55,174 nt of DNA from DASSFZ01 sp036514635 (GTDB lineage: Bacteria > Chloroflexota > Anaerolineae > Fen-1058). The position numbers were made by a program, and so were the translations under genes. The stretch's first letter is position 1. Every line of letters begins with the position of its first letter. Shown in pieces: positions 7,915 through 15,347 of the stretch. Location of the stretch: NCBI GenBank assembly GCA_036514635.1, contig DATBWU010000053.1, positions 1-55,174 on the forward strand, given 5' to 3'. The notes below the pieces were generated by a model. It saw nothing but the letters and a program-made list of their open reading frames with translations, did no database searches and was not told the origin of the DNA.

Positions 7915-9108
7915 ATGGAACAAGACCGCACGGCCAATCGCACGCTGATCGTTTTGCTGACGATCGCCGTGTCGATTTACCTGCTCGAAAAAATGGGTAG
8001 CGCGGCGGCGTCGCTGAGCAACGTGATCTTGCTGCTGGCGCTGTCGTGGCTGGTGGCGTTCACGCTGCGTCCGGCGGCGGAGTGGCTGGCCAATGGCATC
8101 GTGCCGCACCGCGCCATCGCGTGGGTGCGTCGCCGGTATAGCGATCGCTGGGCCGACCGGCTGGCCCGCCTGCATCTCTCGTACGGACTGGCGGTGCTGG
8201 TCGTGTACGTGCTGCTGCTGGCTGTCTTCGTCTATGGTCTGCTGGCGCTGGTGCCCGTCGTGGTCGAGCAAGTCACGCAACTGGCGCTCACCATCGATCG
8301 GCTCACGACGGATCTGCCCGGCTCGATTCAACGCATCATCGAGTGGCTGAGCAATCTGCGCGAGACGCTCATCCGTGACTTCAAGATCGACCCCACCGCG
8401 ATCCCGGTGCCGCAGGACTTGATCTCGCAGTTGGGCAATCTCGTGGGGAGCATCGCGGCGGGCCTGGGCCAGTTTGTGCTGGGGGTTGTATCGTTCCTGG
8501 CGCAGGTGCTGCTCGTCCTGCTGATCAGCGCCTACATCATGATCGACGGCCGGTCACTTTCGGCGCAGTTGATGCACGTGTTGCCCGATCGCTTTGCGGA
8601 TGAGGTGCGGCTGGCGCTGGCGGCGATCGATCGCACCTTCGGCGGCTTCATTCGCGGCACGCTGTTGCAGGCCTTCATCTACGGCGTCGTCGTGACGGTG
8701 CTCATGCTCGCCTTCGGCGTGGAGTTCGCCGTCGTGGTCGGTGTGGCGTGCGGCATCCTGATGTTGATCCCATACGCCGGCGGGTTGATCGGCCTGTTGC
8801 TGCCATTGCTGGCAGGACTCTTGCAGTCGTCGCCGAACACGCTGCTGCTGATCGTGCTGTTGTTCGCGTTTCAGATCGTCCTGTTCAACCTGATCATGCC
8901 GCGCATCCTCAGCCAGTCGTTGCGCATGCCGACACTGCTGGTGTTCGTCGCCCTGATCGTCGGCGGGCAGTTGCTGGGCGTGTGGGGCCTGCTGTTCGCG
9001 GTGCCCGTCGCGGGCGCGTTGTATTCGATCGGCCTGGCGCTTCTGCATCGCGCCAAGTACAAGACCGAGCTAGACGTACCGGAAGGCGGGGGGCACGCGA
9101 GTGGCTGA
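7915..9108 (+). CDS. AI-2E family transporter (PerM-like permease)
   Basis: A 397-residue polytopic membrane protein. N-terminal helix pairs (about residues 15-55) are followed by a long amphipathic cytoplasmic region (about 120-175), then by helices containing GFIRGTLLQAFIYGVVV, LMLIPYAGGLIGLLLPLLAG and IMPRILSQSLRMPTLLV, the hallmark of the AI-2E/PerM family. Members export small solutes or act as Na+/H+ antiporters; the cargo is unknown. The Met at 7915 is chosen because the reading frame upstream of it crosses the mobile repeat and the promoter. It overlaps the carboxylesterase start by 8 bases. Confidence 0.88.
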   Translation: MEQDRTANRTLIVLLTIAVSIYLLEKMGSAAASLSNVILLLALSWLVAFTLRPAAEWLANGIVPHRAIAWVRRRYSDRWADRLARLHLSYGLAVLVVYVLLLAVFVYGLLALVPVVVEQVTQLALTIDRLTTDLPGSIQRIIEWLSNLRETLIRDFKIDPTAIPVPQDLISQLGNLVGSIAAGLGQFVLGVVSFLAQVLLVLLISAYIMIDGRSLSAQLMHVLPDRFADEVRLALAAIDRTFGGFIRGTLLQAFIYGVVVTVLMLAFGVEFAVVVGVACGILMLIPYAGGLIGLLLPLLAGLLQSSPNTLLLIVLLFAFQIVLFNLIMPRILSQSLRMPTLLVFVALIVGGQLLGVWGLLFAVPVAGALYSIGLALLHRAKYKTELDVPEGGGHASG

Positions 9109-9916
9109 ACGCGCGGCCCAATTGCGCGGAGCCGATCCGCACGCCGGAGAAGCCTTCGCGTTCGATGGCGGGCCGATCGGCTGTGTGTTGATCCACGGCT
9201 TCACCGCCGCCCCGCGCGAGATGCGCCCGCTGGGTCGATACCTTAACACGCGCGGCAAGGTGACGGTGCGCGGTGTGCGCCTGGCCGGGCACGGCACTCG
9301 ACCGGAAGACCTGGCCCGCACGACGTGGCGCGACTGGTACGCTTCTGCGCTGGAGGCTGTGCGCGATTTGCGAACGCGATGCCACCGCGTGTTCGCCGGC
9401 GGACTGTCGCTGGGCGGCGCGCTCTCACTGCTGCTCGGCGCGCGCGGCGAAGTCGATGGCGTGCTCTCGATCTCGACGCCGCTGCACCCGTTCGATCGAC
9501 GCCTGAAGTATGCGCGCCTGGTTGCGCCGTTCAAGCCGTACTCGCCCAAGGCGTTGGCCGACCTGCACGATCCGGCCGCGCTGGCCGACCACGCCGACTA
9601 TCTGCGCATCCCCACGCGCGCGGCGGCGGAATTGTACCGGGTGACGCGCGAACTCGAGCGCGCGCTGCCGCGCGTCCACGTGCCGCTCCTGGTCATCCAC
9701 TCGCGGCTCGATCGGGTTGTCCCACCCGCCGACGCGCAGCGCATCTACGACCGCGCCGGAGGACTCGATAAGCGCCTGGTGTGGTTGGAGCGCGGCGGGC
9801 ACATCGCCACGGAAGACTACGACCAAGACATCGTCTTCGAAGAGGCGCGCCGGTTTATTGAGACGAGAGCGTTCGGCAATTCGCGGGCAACGCCCGGTGA
9901 TTCATCACCGGGCTGA
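9101..9916 (+). CDS. Alpha/beta hydrolase, carboxylesterase/monoacylglycerol lipase type
   Basis: A 271-residue hydrolase translated from GTG at 9101, with GGAAGGCGGGGGG upstream and an 8-base overlap with the permease gene, implying coupling. The oxyanion-hole motif HGFTAAP is at about residues 32-38, the nucleophile Ser103 lies in GLSLGG, the acid in HSRLDRVVPP and the histidine in GGHIATEDYD. This matches Est30-like carboxylesterases that cleave short acyl esters or monoacylglycerol. The last 15 or so residues (AFGNSRATPGDSSPG) are encoded by an invading palindromic repeat, so the ancestral C-terminus was probably different. Confidence 0.9.
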   Translation: MAERAAQLRGADPHAGEAFAFDGGPIGCVLIHGFTAAPREMRPLGRYLNTRGKVTVRGVRLAGHGTRPEDLARTTWRDWYASALEAVRDLRTRCHRVFAGGLSLGGALSLLLGARGEVDGVLSISTPLHPFDRRLKYARLVAPFKPYSPKALADLHDPAALADHADYLRIPTRAAAELYRVTRELERALPRVHVPLLVIHSRLDRVVPPADAQRIYDRAGGLDKRLVWLERGGHIATEDYDQDIVFEEARRFIETRAFGNSRATPGDSSPG

Positions 9917-10068
9917 AAAAGCGAAGCCTGCTGAAGCAGGCTGTTTGCCGCTTCAGCCGGATTGATCCGGCTTTTCTTGATTAGCCCGCCGATTTTGCGA
10001 AGCACCCCGTAGCGCAGCGGAGTGGGCATCGTCGGGCGATAGGCGTGAGGCAATTGCCGAACGCTCTC
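9865..10068. repeat. Composite inverted-repeat element with three internal hairpins
   Basis: Perfect 17-bp ends GAGAGCGTTCGGCAATT (9865-9881) and AATTGCCGAACGCTCTC (10052-10068) enclose hairpins GCCCGGTGAT/ATCACCGGGC (9892-9913), GCCTGCT/AGCAGGC, and AGCCGGAT/ATCCGGCT followed by TTTTCTT (9955-9978). The last could terminate transcription. The left end lies inside the carboxylesterase gene and supplies its C-terminal codons. A related inner word (GTAGCGCAGCGGAGT) recurs near 26.47 kb. Confidence 0.7.
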
Positions 10069-10077
10069 ATTAGAAGT

Positions 10078-10107
10078 TATCCGTGTTTATCCGTGTTCAT
10101 CCGTGTC
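10078..10107. repeat. ATCCGTG-family single repeat arm
   Basis: Three tandem copies of TATCCGTGTT/CATCCGTGT with 10-base spacing lie just past the 3' end of the minus-strand binding-protein gene. The same word family forms a hairpin at 13159-13215 at the other end of that two-gene operon. Confidence 0.6.
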
Positions 10108-10112
10108 CAATC

Positions 10113-11192
10113 CTACTGACTCTGCACGTTGGCGATGGCCTGCGTGTAAATGCCGTCGTCGTCGAAGAAGGAGTCTGCAATCTTCGTCCAGCCGCCGAAC
10201 TCGGCGACAGTGAACAGGTCTTCGACCGGCGGATACTGGCTGGCGGTCGCCGTGGCGACTTCGGGGTCGGGCGAGCGGAGACCGTGCTGCGCGAAGACTT
10301 CCTGCGCCTGGCGTGTGAACAGGAACTTGACGAAGGCTTCCGCTGCCGGGCGCGTGCCGTGCTTGTCCACGTACGTATCCACCACGGCGATGGGGTTCTC
10401 GATCAGGATCGTCGAGCGCGGGATGATGTACTCGTAGGCCTGGCCCTGCTGCTGCGCGACGAGAATCTCGTTCTCGTACGTGATGATGGCGTCGCCGATG
10501 CCCTTTTCAAAGTTGGTGATGCTTTCACGCGCGCCCTTGTCCATGACCGACACGTTTTTCAGCACCGCCATCAGGAACTCCATCGCCGCTGCGTCGTCAT
10601 TGGCAGGCACACCCTCGACGAAGCCGCGCCGGGCTGCGCCGTACAGCGCCAGGATGTTCCACTGCGCGCCGCCGCTCGTCTTGGGATTCGGCGTCAGCAC
10701 CTCGACGCCGGGCTTGGCTAAATCGGCCCAGCCTTGGATGCCCTTGGGGTTGCCGGGCCGCATGCCGATGACGACGATCGACGTGCTGACCATGCCGTTA
10801 TAAGGGACCGCCTCCTTCCAGTCGTGCGAGATCAGCCCGGCCTTCGCGATGCGATCGATGTCGCCTTCCAGGGATAGCGCGGCAATGTCGGCCTCGAAGC
10901 CCTCGACGATGGCGCGAGACTGCGCTCCCGACGCCTGGTACGATTCCTCGAACGTCACCTCCTGCCCGGTCTCCTTCTTCCATTGCTCGCGGAAGATCGG
11001 GGTCAAGCTGGCATACGCTTCGCGCGGCGTCGTGTATGCACCCAGCGTCAGTTTGATGGTCGGCTGGCCGGTTGAAGCGGTGCTACCTGATCCGCCGCAC
11101 CCGACCAACAAACCAGCCAACAAACCAGCCAGCAAACCAACCAGCAAACTAACGAACAAACCTGCCCGCACTGCTGCGATGATCTTCTTCAT
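10113..11192 (-). CDS. Sulfate/thiosulfate ABC transporter substrate-binding lipoprotein
   Basis: A 359-residue protein with a lipoprotein signal peptide (lipobox LLVGC, Cys32), matching the Sbp/CysP family. Recognisable motifs include SYQASGAQSRAIVEGF, ADIAALSLEGDIDRI, NPKTSGGAQWNILALYGAA, GIGDAIITYENEI and FVKFLFTRQAQEVF. In the family these residues bind the sulfate oxyanion. The protein would be anchored outside the cytoplasmic membrane. It overlaps the ATPase gene by ATGA, so the two are translationally coupled. No CysT/CysW permease gene is present in the window. Its signal peptide is encoded by a 12-bp tandem repeat. Confidence 0.93.
   Translation of the reverse strand: MKKIIAAVRAGLFVSLLVGLLAGLLAGLLVGCGGSGSTASTGQPTIKLTLGAYTTPREAYASLTPIFREQWKKETGQEVTFEESYQASGAQSRAIVEGFEADIAALSLEGDIDRIAKAGLISHDWKEAVPYNGMVSTSIVVIGMRPGNPKGIQGWADLAKPGVEVLTPNPKTSGGAQWNILALYGAARRGFVEGVPANDDAAAMEFLMAVLKNVSVMDKGARESITNFEKGIGDAIITYENEILVAQQQGQAYEYIIPRSTILIENPIAVVDTYVDKHGTRPAAEAFVKFLFTRQAQEVFAQHGLRSPDPEVATATASQYPPVEDLFTVAEFGGWTKIADSFFDDDGIYTQAIANVQSQ
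11101..11160. repeat. 12-bp tandem repeat encoding the signal-peptide core
   Basis: Five successive 12-base units of the type CCAGCCAACAAA give the reiterated LLAG/LLVG hydrophobic core of the binding-protein signal peptide. Unit number could change by slippage without shifting the frame. Confidence 0.7.
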
Positions 11193-13126
11193 AGAACATC
11201 TGCCTCCACAAGATTGATTCGGTTTCCCCCCATCGGGGCCGATGGTTTATCCGTGGTGTAATTCGATCGGACGATCAGCAGCGCCCGATCCGATATGTCG
11301 CTCAACACCTGACCGATCAGGCCGCCGAGCGATACATGCCCTTCACGATCGGGGAGCGGCGCGCCGAGCACGATCAGTCCGTAATCGGCCGCCGCAAGTT
11401 CGCGAAAGATTTCGTCGCGCACGTTCCCGATGCGAACCGTCATCTGCGCCGGGATGCCCAGCACGTCGAGCGCGCGGATGCTGCCCTTCAGGAATCGCTC
11501 GGTCTTCGCCCGGCTGGGTGGCTGGCCGTTACCGGAGGGCAGCACGGACATCACGGTCGCCTCCGCGCCGAGGTGACGCATCAGCCGGCCGGCGAACAGC
11601 ACGTCGTCCTTGCCCGGCTCGCCGCTCGTGACGCAGATCAAGGCACGGGAGGGCGTCGCTTGTGCGTGCGGCACGAGGAGCAGGTGATGATCGCCCGCCT
11701 CCAGGATGTGCTCGGCCAGGTCGATGTCTTTGCGAGGATCGAACCCCAGGATCACCAGGTCGTACGGCTGGCGCTCGACCTCGCGCGCGATCGCCTCTTC
11801 AGGCTCGTCGGGCGTCGAATGTACTTCGATGGACGCCAGGCCGCTGCCCAATTGCTCTTTCGTCGACTGAAGGTGCTGCCCCAGCGCGACATCGTCCATG
11901 CCGTAACCTAAAATTGTCACGCGCGCGTGCGCCATCAGTGCGAGCGGGCCGCCCAGGTTCAACGCGGCCTGCGCGCGCGGCGATCCATCGGTCAGCATGA
12001 GGAAAGACATGCCGGGATGCACCAGGGCGTGGATGCGGCGCACGCCGACCCACACCCGGTCGCCGGGCTTCAGCGGGTAACGATACGTCAGGTCTTGCGA
12101 GCGGGTCGCTTCGACCAGGATCGAGTTGCTGCCGAAGGCGACGGGCGGGTTAATCGTGCGCACGCCGCGCAGCGCGGGAAGCCGCAGCCGCAGTTTCTCG
12201 AACGAGCCGGCGAAGATCGTGCTTTCCACTTCGCCCTGGCCCAGCTGCGGGCAGCCCAGCGTCTCGCCCGACGGCGCGAGCGCCACGTCCTCCGGGCGGA
12301 ACAAGACCTGCACGCGCAGCGTGCGATCCGCGTGAGCGAGGCCGGCTTCGGTCTGAAGCGGGAAGTGAATCGGCCCGAGCTGCACGCCGGTCGCCGTGGC
12401 CTGGCCGACCATCAAGTTTGCCGTGCCAAGAAACGTCGCGACGAACTCGGTCTGCGGGCGCTCGTACAGTTCTTCCGGCGGGCCGTATTCCAGCAGGCGG
12501 CCGAAGTTCATCACGCCGATCCGATCGGCCAGCTCCAGCGCCTCTTCCTGATCGTGCGTGACGAAGATCGCCGTAACGCCAAGCTCGGTCTGGATCGCGC
12601 GCAGCGCGCGGCGCAGATCGACGCGAATCTTGGCATCCAGCGCGCCGAACGGCTCGTCGAGCAGCAGCACTTCGGGGCGGTGTGCGAGCGCGCGCGCCAG
12701 TGCGACGCGCTGTTGCTGGCCGCCGGACAACTGCGACGGCATTCGATTACCCAGCCCGGCCAGCCCCACCAGTTCCAGTAATTCGTCGCGCCGTTGTCGC
12801 CGTTCGGCGAAGGGCACTTTGCGAATGCTCAACGCAAATTCGACGTTCTCGGCGACGGTCATGTGCCGGAACAGCGCGTAGTGCTGAAACACAAAGCCGA
12901 CGCCGCGCTGCTGCGGCTGCAGGTACGTCATGTCGCGCCCGCGCAGCCAGATGCGGCCCTCGTCCACGCTCACCAGTCCGGCGATCATGCGCAGGATGGT
13001 GCTCTTGCCGCTGCCGCTCGGCCCCAGCAGGACGAAGAACTCGCCATCGGCGATTTCGAGCGAGACGTGGTTGACGACGGGGTGGCCGTCGTAGCGCTTC
13101 GTCAGTTGTTCCAGGACGATAGACAT
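11189..13126 (-). CDS. CysA-like sulfate ABC transporter ATPase fused to universal-stress-protein-like domains
   Basis: A 645-residue protein. Residues 1-240 form an ABC ATPase: Walker A GPSGSGKST (about 33), Q-loop FVFQHYALF, signature LSGGQQQ, Walker B LLLDEPFGALD and the H-loop VTHDQEEA. A TOBE-like region follows to about 395. From about 405 to 620 the sequence looks like two UspA-type units: VTILGYGMDD with YDLVILGFDP, then ALICVTSGEPGKDDVLFAG with DYGLIVLGAPLPDREG and RALLIVRS. Typical CysA is about 350 residues, so this is a fusion. The start at 13126 is chosen from the canonical MSIVLEQLTKRY, with TAGGAG upstream. The gene encodes the energy-coupling subunit, but no permeases are nearby. 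Confidence 0.88.
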   Translation of the reverse strand: MSIVLEQLTKRYDGHPVVNHVSLEIADGEFFVLLGPSGSGKSTILRMIAGLVSVDEGRIWLRGRDMTYLQPQQRGVGFVFQHYALFRHMTVAENVEFALSIRKVPFAERRQRRDELLELVGLAGLGNRMPSQLSGGQQQRVALARALAHRPEVLLLDEPFGALDAKIRVDLRRALRAIQTELGVTAIFVTHDQEEALELADRIGVMNFGRLLEYGPPEELYERPQTEFVATFLGTANLMVGQATATGVQLGPIHFPLQTEAGLAHADRTLRVQVLFRPEDVALAPSGETLGCPQLGQGEVESTIFAGSFEKLRLRLPALRGVRTINPPVAFGSNSILVEATRSQDLTYRYPLKPGDRVWVGVRRIHALVHPGMSFLMLTDGSPRAQAALNLGGPLALMAHARVTILGYGMDDVALGQHLQSTKEQLGSGLASIEVHSTPDEPEEAIAREVERQPYDLVILGFDPRKDIDLAEHILEAGDHHLLLVPHAQATPSRALICVTSGEPGKDDVLFAGRLMRHLGAEATVMSVLPSGNGQPPSRAKTERFLKGSIRALDVLGIPAQMTVRIGNVRDEIFRELAAADYGLIVLGAPLPDREGHVSLGGLIGQVLSDISDRALLIVRSNYTTDKPSAPMGGNRINLVEADVL

Positions 13127-13158
13127 AGCGCGGTCTCCTACCGCAACCAGACGGCTGA

Positions 13159-13215
13159 CCACGGATGACACGGATGACACGGATGTTTTGCAGTAATTAT
13201 CTGTGACATCCGTGG
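13159..13215. repeat. ACGGATG-family hairpin
   Basis: The left arm has three ACGGATG words (CCACGGATGACACGGATGA) and the right arm ends GACATCCGTGG. It lies upstream of the minus-strand ATPase gene, in a gene-free stretch of about 400 bases. Confidence 0.7.
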
Positions 13216-13319
13216 TTCGAAATCTTCGCGGTCGTGATAGTGTCGGCGGAGTAGTACAATAGACAATCCTGTGAATCTCAGGCCGGGTTCAAAACGGTGA
13301 CAATCCGGTCACAATACTG

Positions 13320-13410
13320 CGGCAACGGATGGCCTTCGGCACAACGAGTAAACGGATGACATATTCGGCGCACTTCGCATCCGCTTATTCGTTGCCTATC
13401 CGTTGCTGCG
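13320..13410. repeat. GCAACGGAT dyad repeat
   Basis: The left arm GGCAACGGATGG with ACAACGAGTAAACGGATG pairs imperfectly with the right arm CATCCGCTTATTCGTTGC and CTATCCGTTGC. Together with the 13159 hairpin it fills most of the space between the divergent ATPase and cyclase genes. A small dyad GTGAC/GTCAC lies at about 13297-13311. I see no gene between 13127 and 13532. Confidence 0.6.
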
Positions 13411-13532
13411 GTTTGAACTGCAATAGCCCTGAAGCGTGCCGGTTTCTCACGTTGACTATAGGACACGACGGTTCCAATCGCGGTCTACGCCGGGTAGCAA
13501 CTTGAATGGCGATTGAGGTAAAATCTAGCCCG

Positions 13533-14777
13533 ATGAATGAATTCACTCGCAAGTTTCTGAGCGCGATTGCTCGCGTTGGCGCGGATCCGACCGATAGCGA
13601 CGATGTCCGCTTGCACAAGGCCATGCTGGTCGGCGGCAGCGTCATGTTCATCCTGGCCGGTGCGTCGTGGGGCGTGCTGTACATCCTCTCCGGCGAGCCG
13701 CTGGCCGGATCGATCCCGCTGTCTTACTCGGTTATTTCGCTCCTCAGCGTGATCCTGTTTGCCCTCACGCGACGTTACCGGTTCTTTCGATTCAGTCAGT
13801 TGCTGCTCATTCTGCTGCTCCCGTTCTTGCTTCAGGTAGCCCTGGGAGGGTTCATCAATGCCAGCGCCGTCGTCTTGTGGTCGCTGATCTGCCCGTTTGG
13901 CGCATTGCTGTTCGACGAGCCGCACCGCGCACCGCGCTGGTTCCTGGCCTATCTGGGCCTCCTCATCGTGAGCGGCGCGATCCAGCCGTATGTGCGCCTG
14001 ACCAACAACCTGTCACCCGGGCTGATCATTTTCTTCTTCGTGGCGAATGTCGGCGCGGTCTCGGCTATCGCGTTTATCCTGCTGTACTCGTTCATCGGCC
14101 AGAAGAACGAAGTCCTCCGGCTGTTGCGCGTCGAGCAGGAGAAATCCGAAAACCTGCTGCTGAACATCTTGCCGAAGGAGATCGCGGCCATCCTGAAGAA
14201 CGAGAACCGCACCATCGCCGACCATTTCGAGGGAGCCAGCATTCTCTTCGCCGATATGGTGAACTTCACGCCGATGTCGGCGTCGATGGCCCCCGCCGAG
14301 ATGGTCGATCTGCTGAACGAAGTCTTCTCGCATTTCGACTCGCTGGTTGAGAAATACGGTGTCGAGAAGATCAGAACAATCGGCGACAGTTACATGGTCG
14401 CCGCCGGTGTGCCGCGCCCGCGCTCCGATCACGCGCAGGTGCTGGCCCGCCTGGCGCTGGACGTTCAAGCCTATCTTCGCACCGATCCGACGTGCCGGAG
14501 TCGAAACCTGGGGTTCCGCATTGGCATCAACTCCGGGCCGGTGGTGGCCGGCGTGATCGGTCGCAAGAAGTTCATCTACGACCTGTGGGGCGACGCGGTC
14601 AATACGGCCAGCCGCATGGAATCGCACGGCGTGCCGGGGCAGATTCAGATCACGCGCGAGACGTACGAATTGATCAAAGACGAATTCATGTGTGAGCCGC
14701 GCGGCAAGGTGAGTGTGAAGGGCAAAGGCGAGATGGAGACGTGGTATCTGGTGGGCATTCGCGATCGGAAAGCCTGA
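13533..14777 (+). CDS. Membrane-anchored class III adenylate cyclase
   Basis: A protein of 414 residues with about six N-terminal membrane helices (residues 30-195), a short linker helix (RLLRVEQEKSENLLLNILPKEI) and a C-terminal class III cyclase domain. Metal-binding aspartates are Asp241 in FADMVNF and Asp285 in TIGDSYM. The adenine-selecting Lys lies in EKIRTIG and Asp in YDLWGDAVN. The transition-state Asn and Arg are in VNTASRM. All catalytic residues are present, so it should make cAMP as a homodimer. The start may instead be 13506, nine codons upstream. The arrangement matches cyclases with a six-helix receptor-like membrane anchor. No neighbour suggests the signal. Confidence 0.9.
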   Translation: MNEFTRKFLSAIARVGADPTDSDDVRLHKAMLVGGSVMFILAGASWGVLYILSGEPLAGSIPLSYSVISLLSVILFALTRRYRFFRFSQLLLILLLPFLLQVALGGFINASAVVLWSLICPFGALLFDEPHRAPRWFLAYLGLLIVSGAIQPYVRLTNNLSPGLIIFFFVANVGAVSAIAFILLYSFIGQKNEVLRLLRVEQEKSENLLLNILPKEIAAILKNENRTIADHFEGASILFADMVNFTPMSASMAPAEMVDLLNEVFSHFDSLVEKYGVEKIRTIGDSYMVAAGVPRPRSDHAQVLARLALDVQAYLRTDPTCRSRNLGFRIGINSGPVVAGVIGRKKFIYDLWGDAVNTASRMESHGVPGQIQITRETYELIKDEFMCEPRGKVSVKGKGEMETWYLVGIRDRKA

Positions 14778-14909
14778 CGCAACCGGCATTGTCTTTCGAA
14801 AACAGTATTACGCAGTTTCCCCATTGAGCCGTCACGCCGCGCTTCGTCGCACCAATTGGGATCGTTTGCGATGCGGTATCGATGACCTATTTGTACTAGA
14901 CTCTTCGGA

Positions 14910-14940
14910 CTCCTTTCTCATTTCAATCATGAGAGAGGAG
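14910..14940 (+). promoter_or_regulatory. Leader hairpin upstream of a small membrane peptide gene
   Basis: CTCCTTTCTCAT (14910-14921) pairs with ATGAGAGAGGAG (14929-14940) over 12 bp with one G-T pair and a 7-base loop. The right arm contains GAGAGGAG, a Shine-Dalgarno-like sequence 16 bases before the ATG at 14957, so the fold would hide it. No T-tract follows, arguing against a simple terminator. Confidence 0.45.
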
Positions 14941-14956
14941 CGGTACATTTGAGACC

Positions 14957-15085
14957 ATGATAGACCAACAACCCAACTTCGCCGCTTTCGAGGAACGCAT
15001 GGAACAATTGGCGACAGCCATTGTGATTACGTTGCTTGGAACAGGCGTTATCGGTTTCGTGTTCCTCTTGATCGACCTGGTGTAG
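14957..15085 (+). CDS. 42-residue single-pass membrane peptide
   Basis: The frame reads MIDQQPNFAAFEERMEQ, then one strongly hydrophobic segment (about residues 20-41), and ends TAG at 15083. It has a short acidic soluble N-terminus and one membrane helix with almost no C-terminal tail, typical of small membrane regulatory peptides. Coding status is inferred from composition and from the purine-rich leader; there is no homology I can name. The optimal ribosome-binding spacing is lacking. It lies 179 bases after the adenylate cyclase and could be a companion or an independent unit. Confidence 0.45.
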   Translation: MIDQQPNFAAFEERMEQLATAIVITLLGTGVIGFVFLLIDLV

Positions 15086-15347
15086 TCAGTGCCCCTCTCG
15101 GCCACGCGGGTCGCGACCCGAGCCTTTCTTGGCGGGTTAACCCATTTGTGCCGCGCCGAGGGCGTTCACACTGCTGCATCTGCGTCAGTTCCCCGCGCGC
15201 ACGCCGTTACCCGCCAGCCTGCGCGCCCCTCTTATTCCGACACTTCACAGCGCGCCGTCGCCAGGATATTGGCATGGCCGATTTGCCGTTAGTCCTCTTT
15301 GCGCTCTAGCCAGGATGCGTAATCTGAAACTCGCACCATCTGAACTG
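15086..15347. other. Gene-free stretch between the small peptide and hsdS
   Basis: I see no supportable gene, repeat or promoter here. It separates convergent units: the plus-strand peptide gene and the 3' end of the minus-strand hsdS. Confidence 0.5.

Noticed and set aside
13245..13262. TACAAT-containing promoter for the cyclase gene
   Set aside because: It lies more than 250 bases upstream with no matching -35 box at 16-18 bases, and repeat DNA intervenes.
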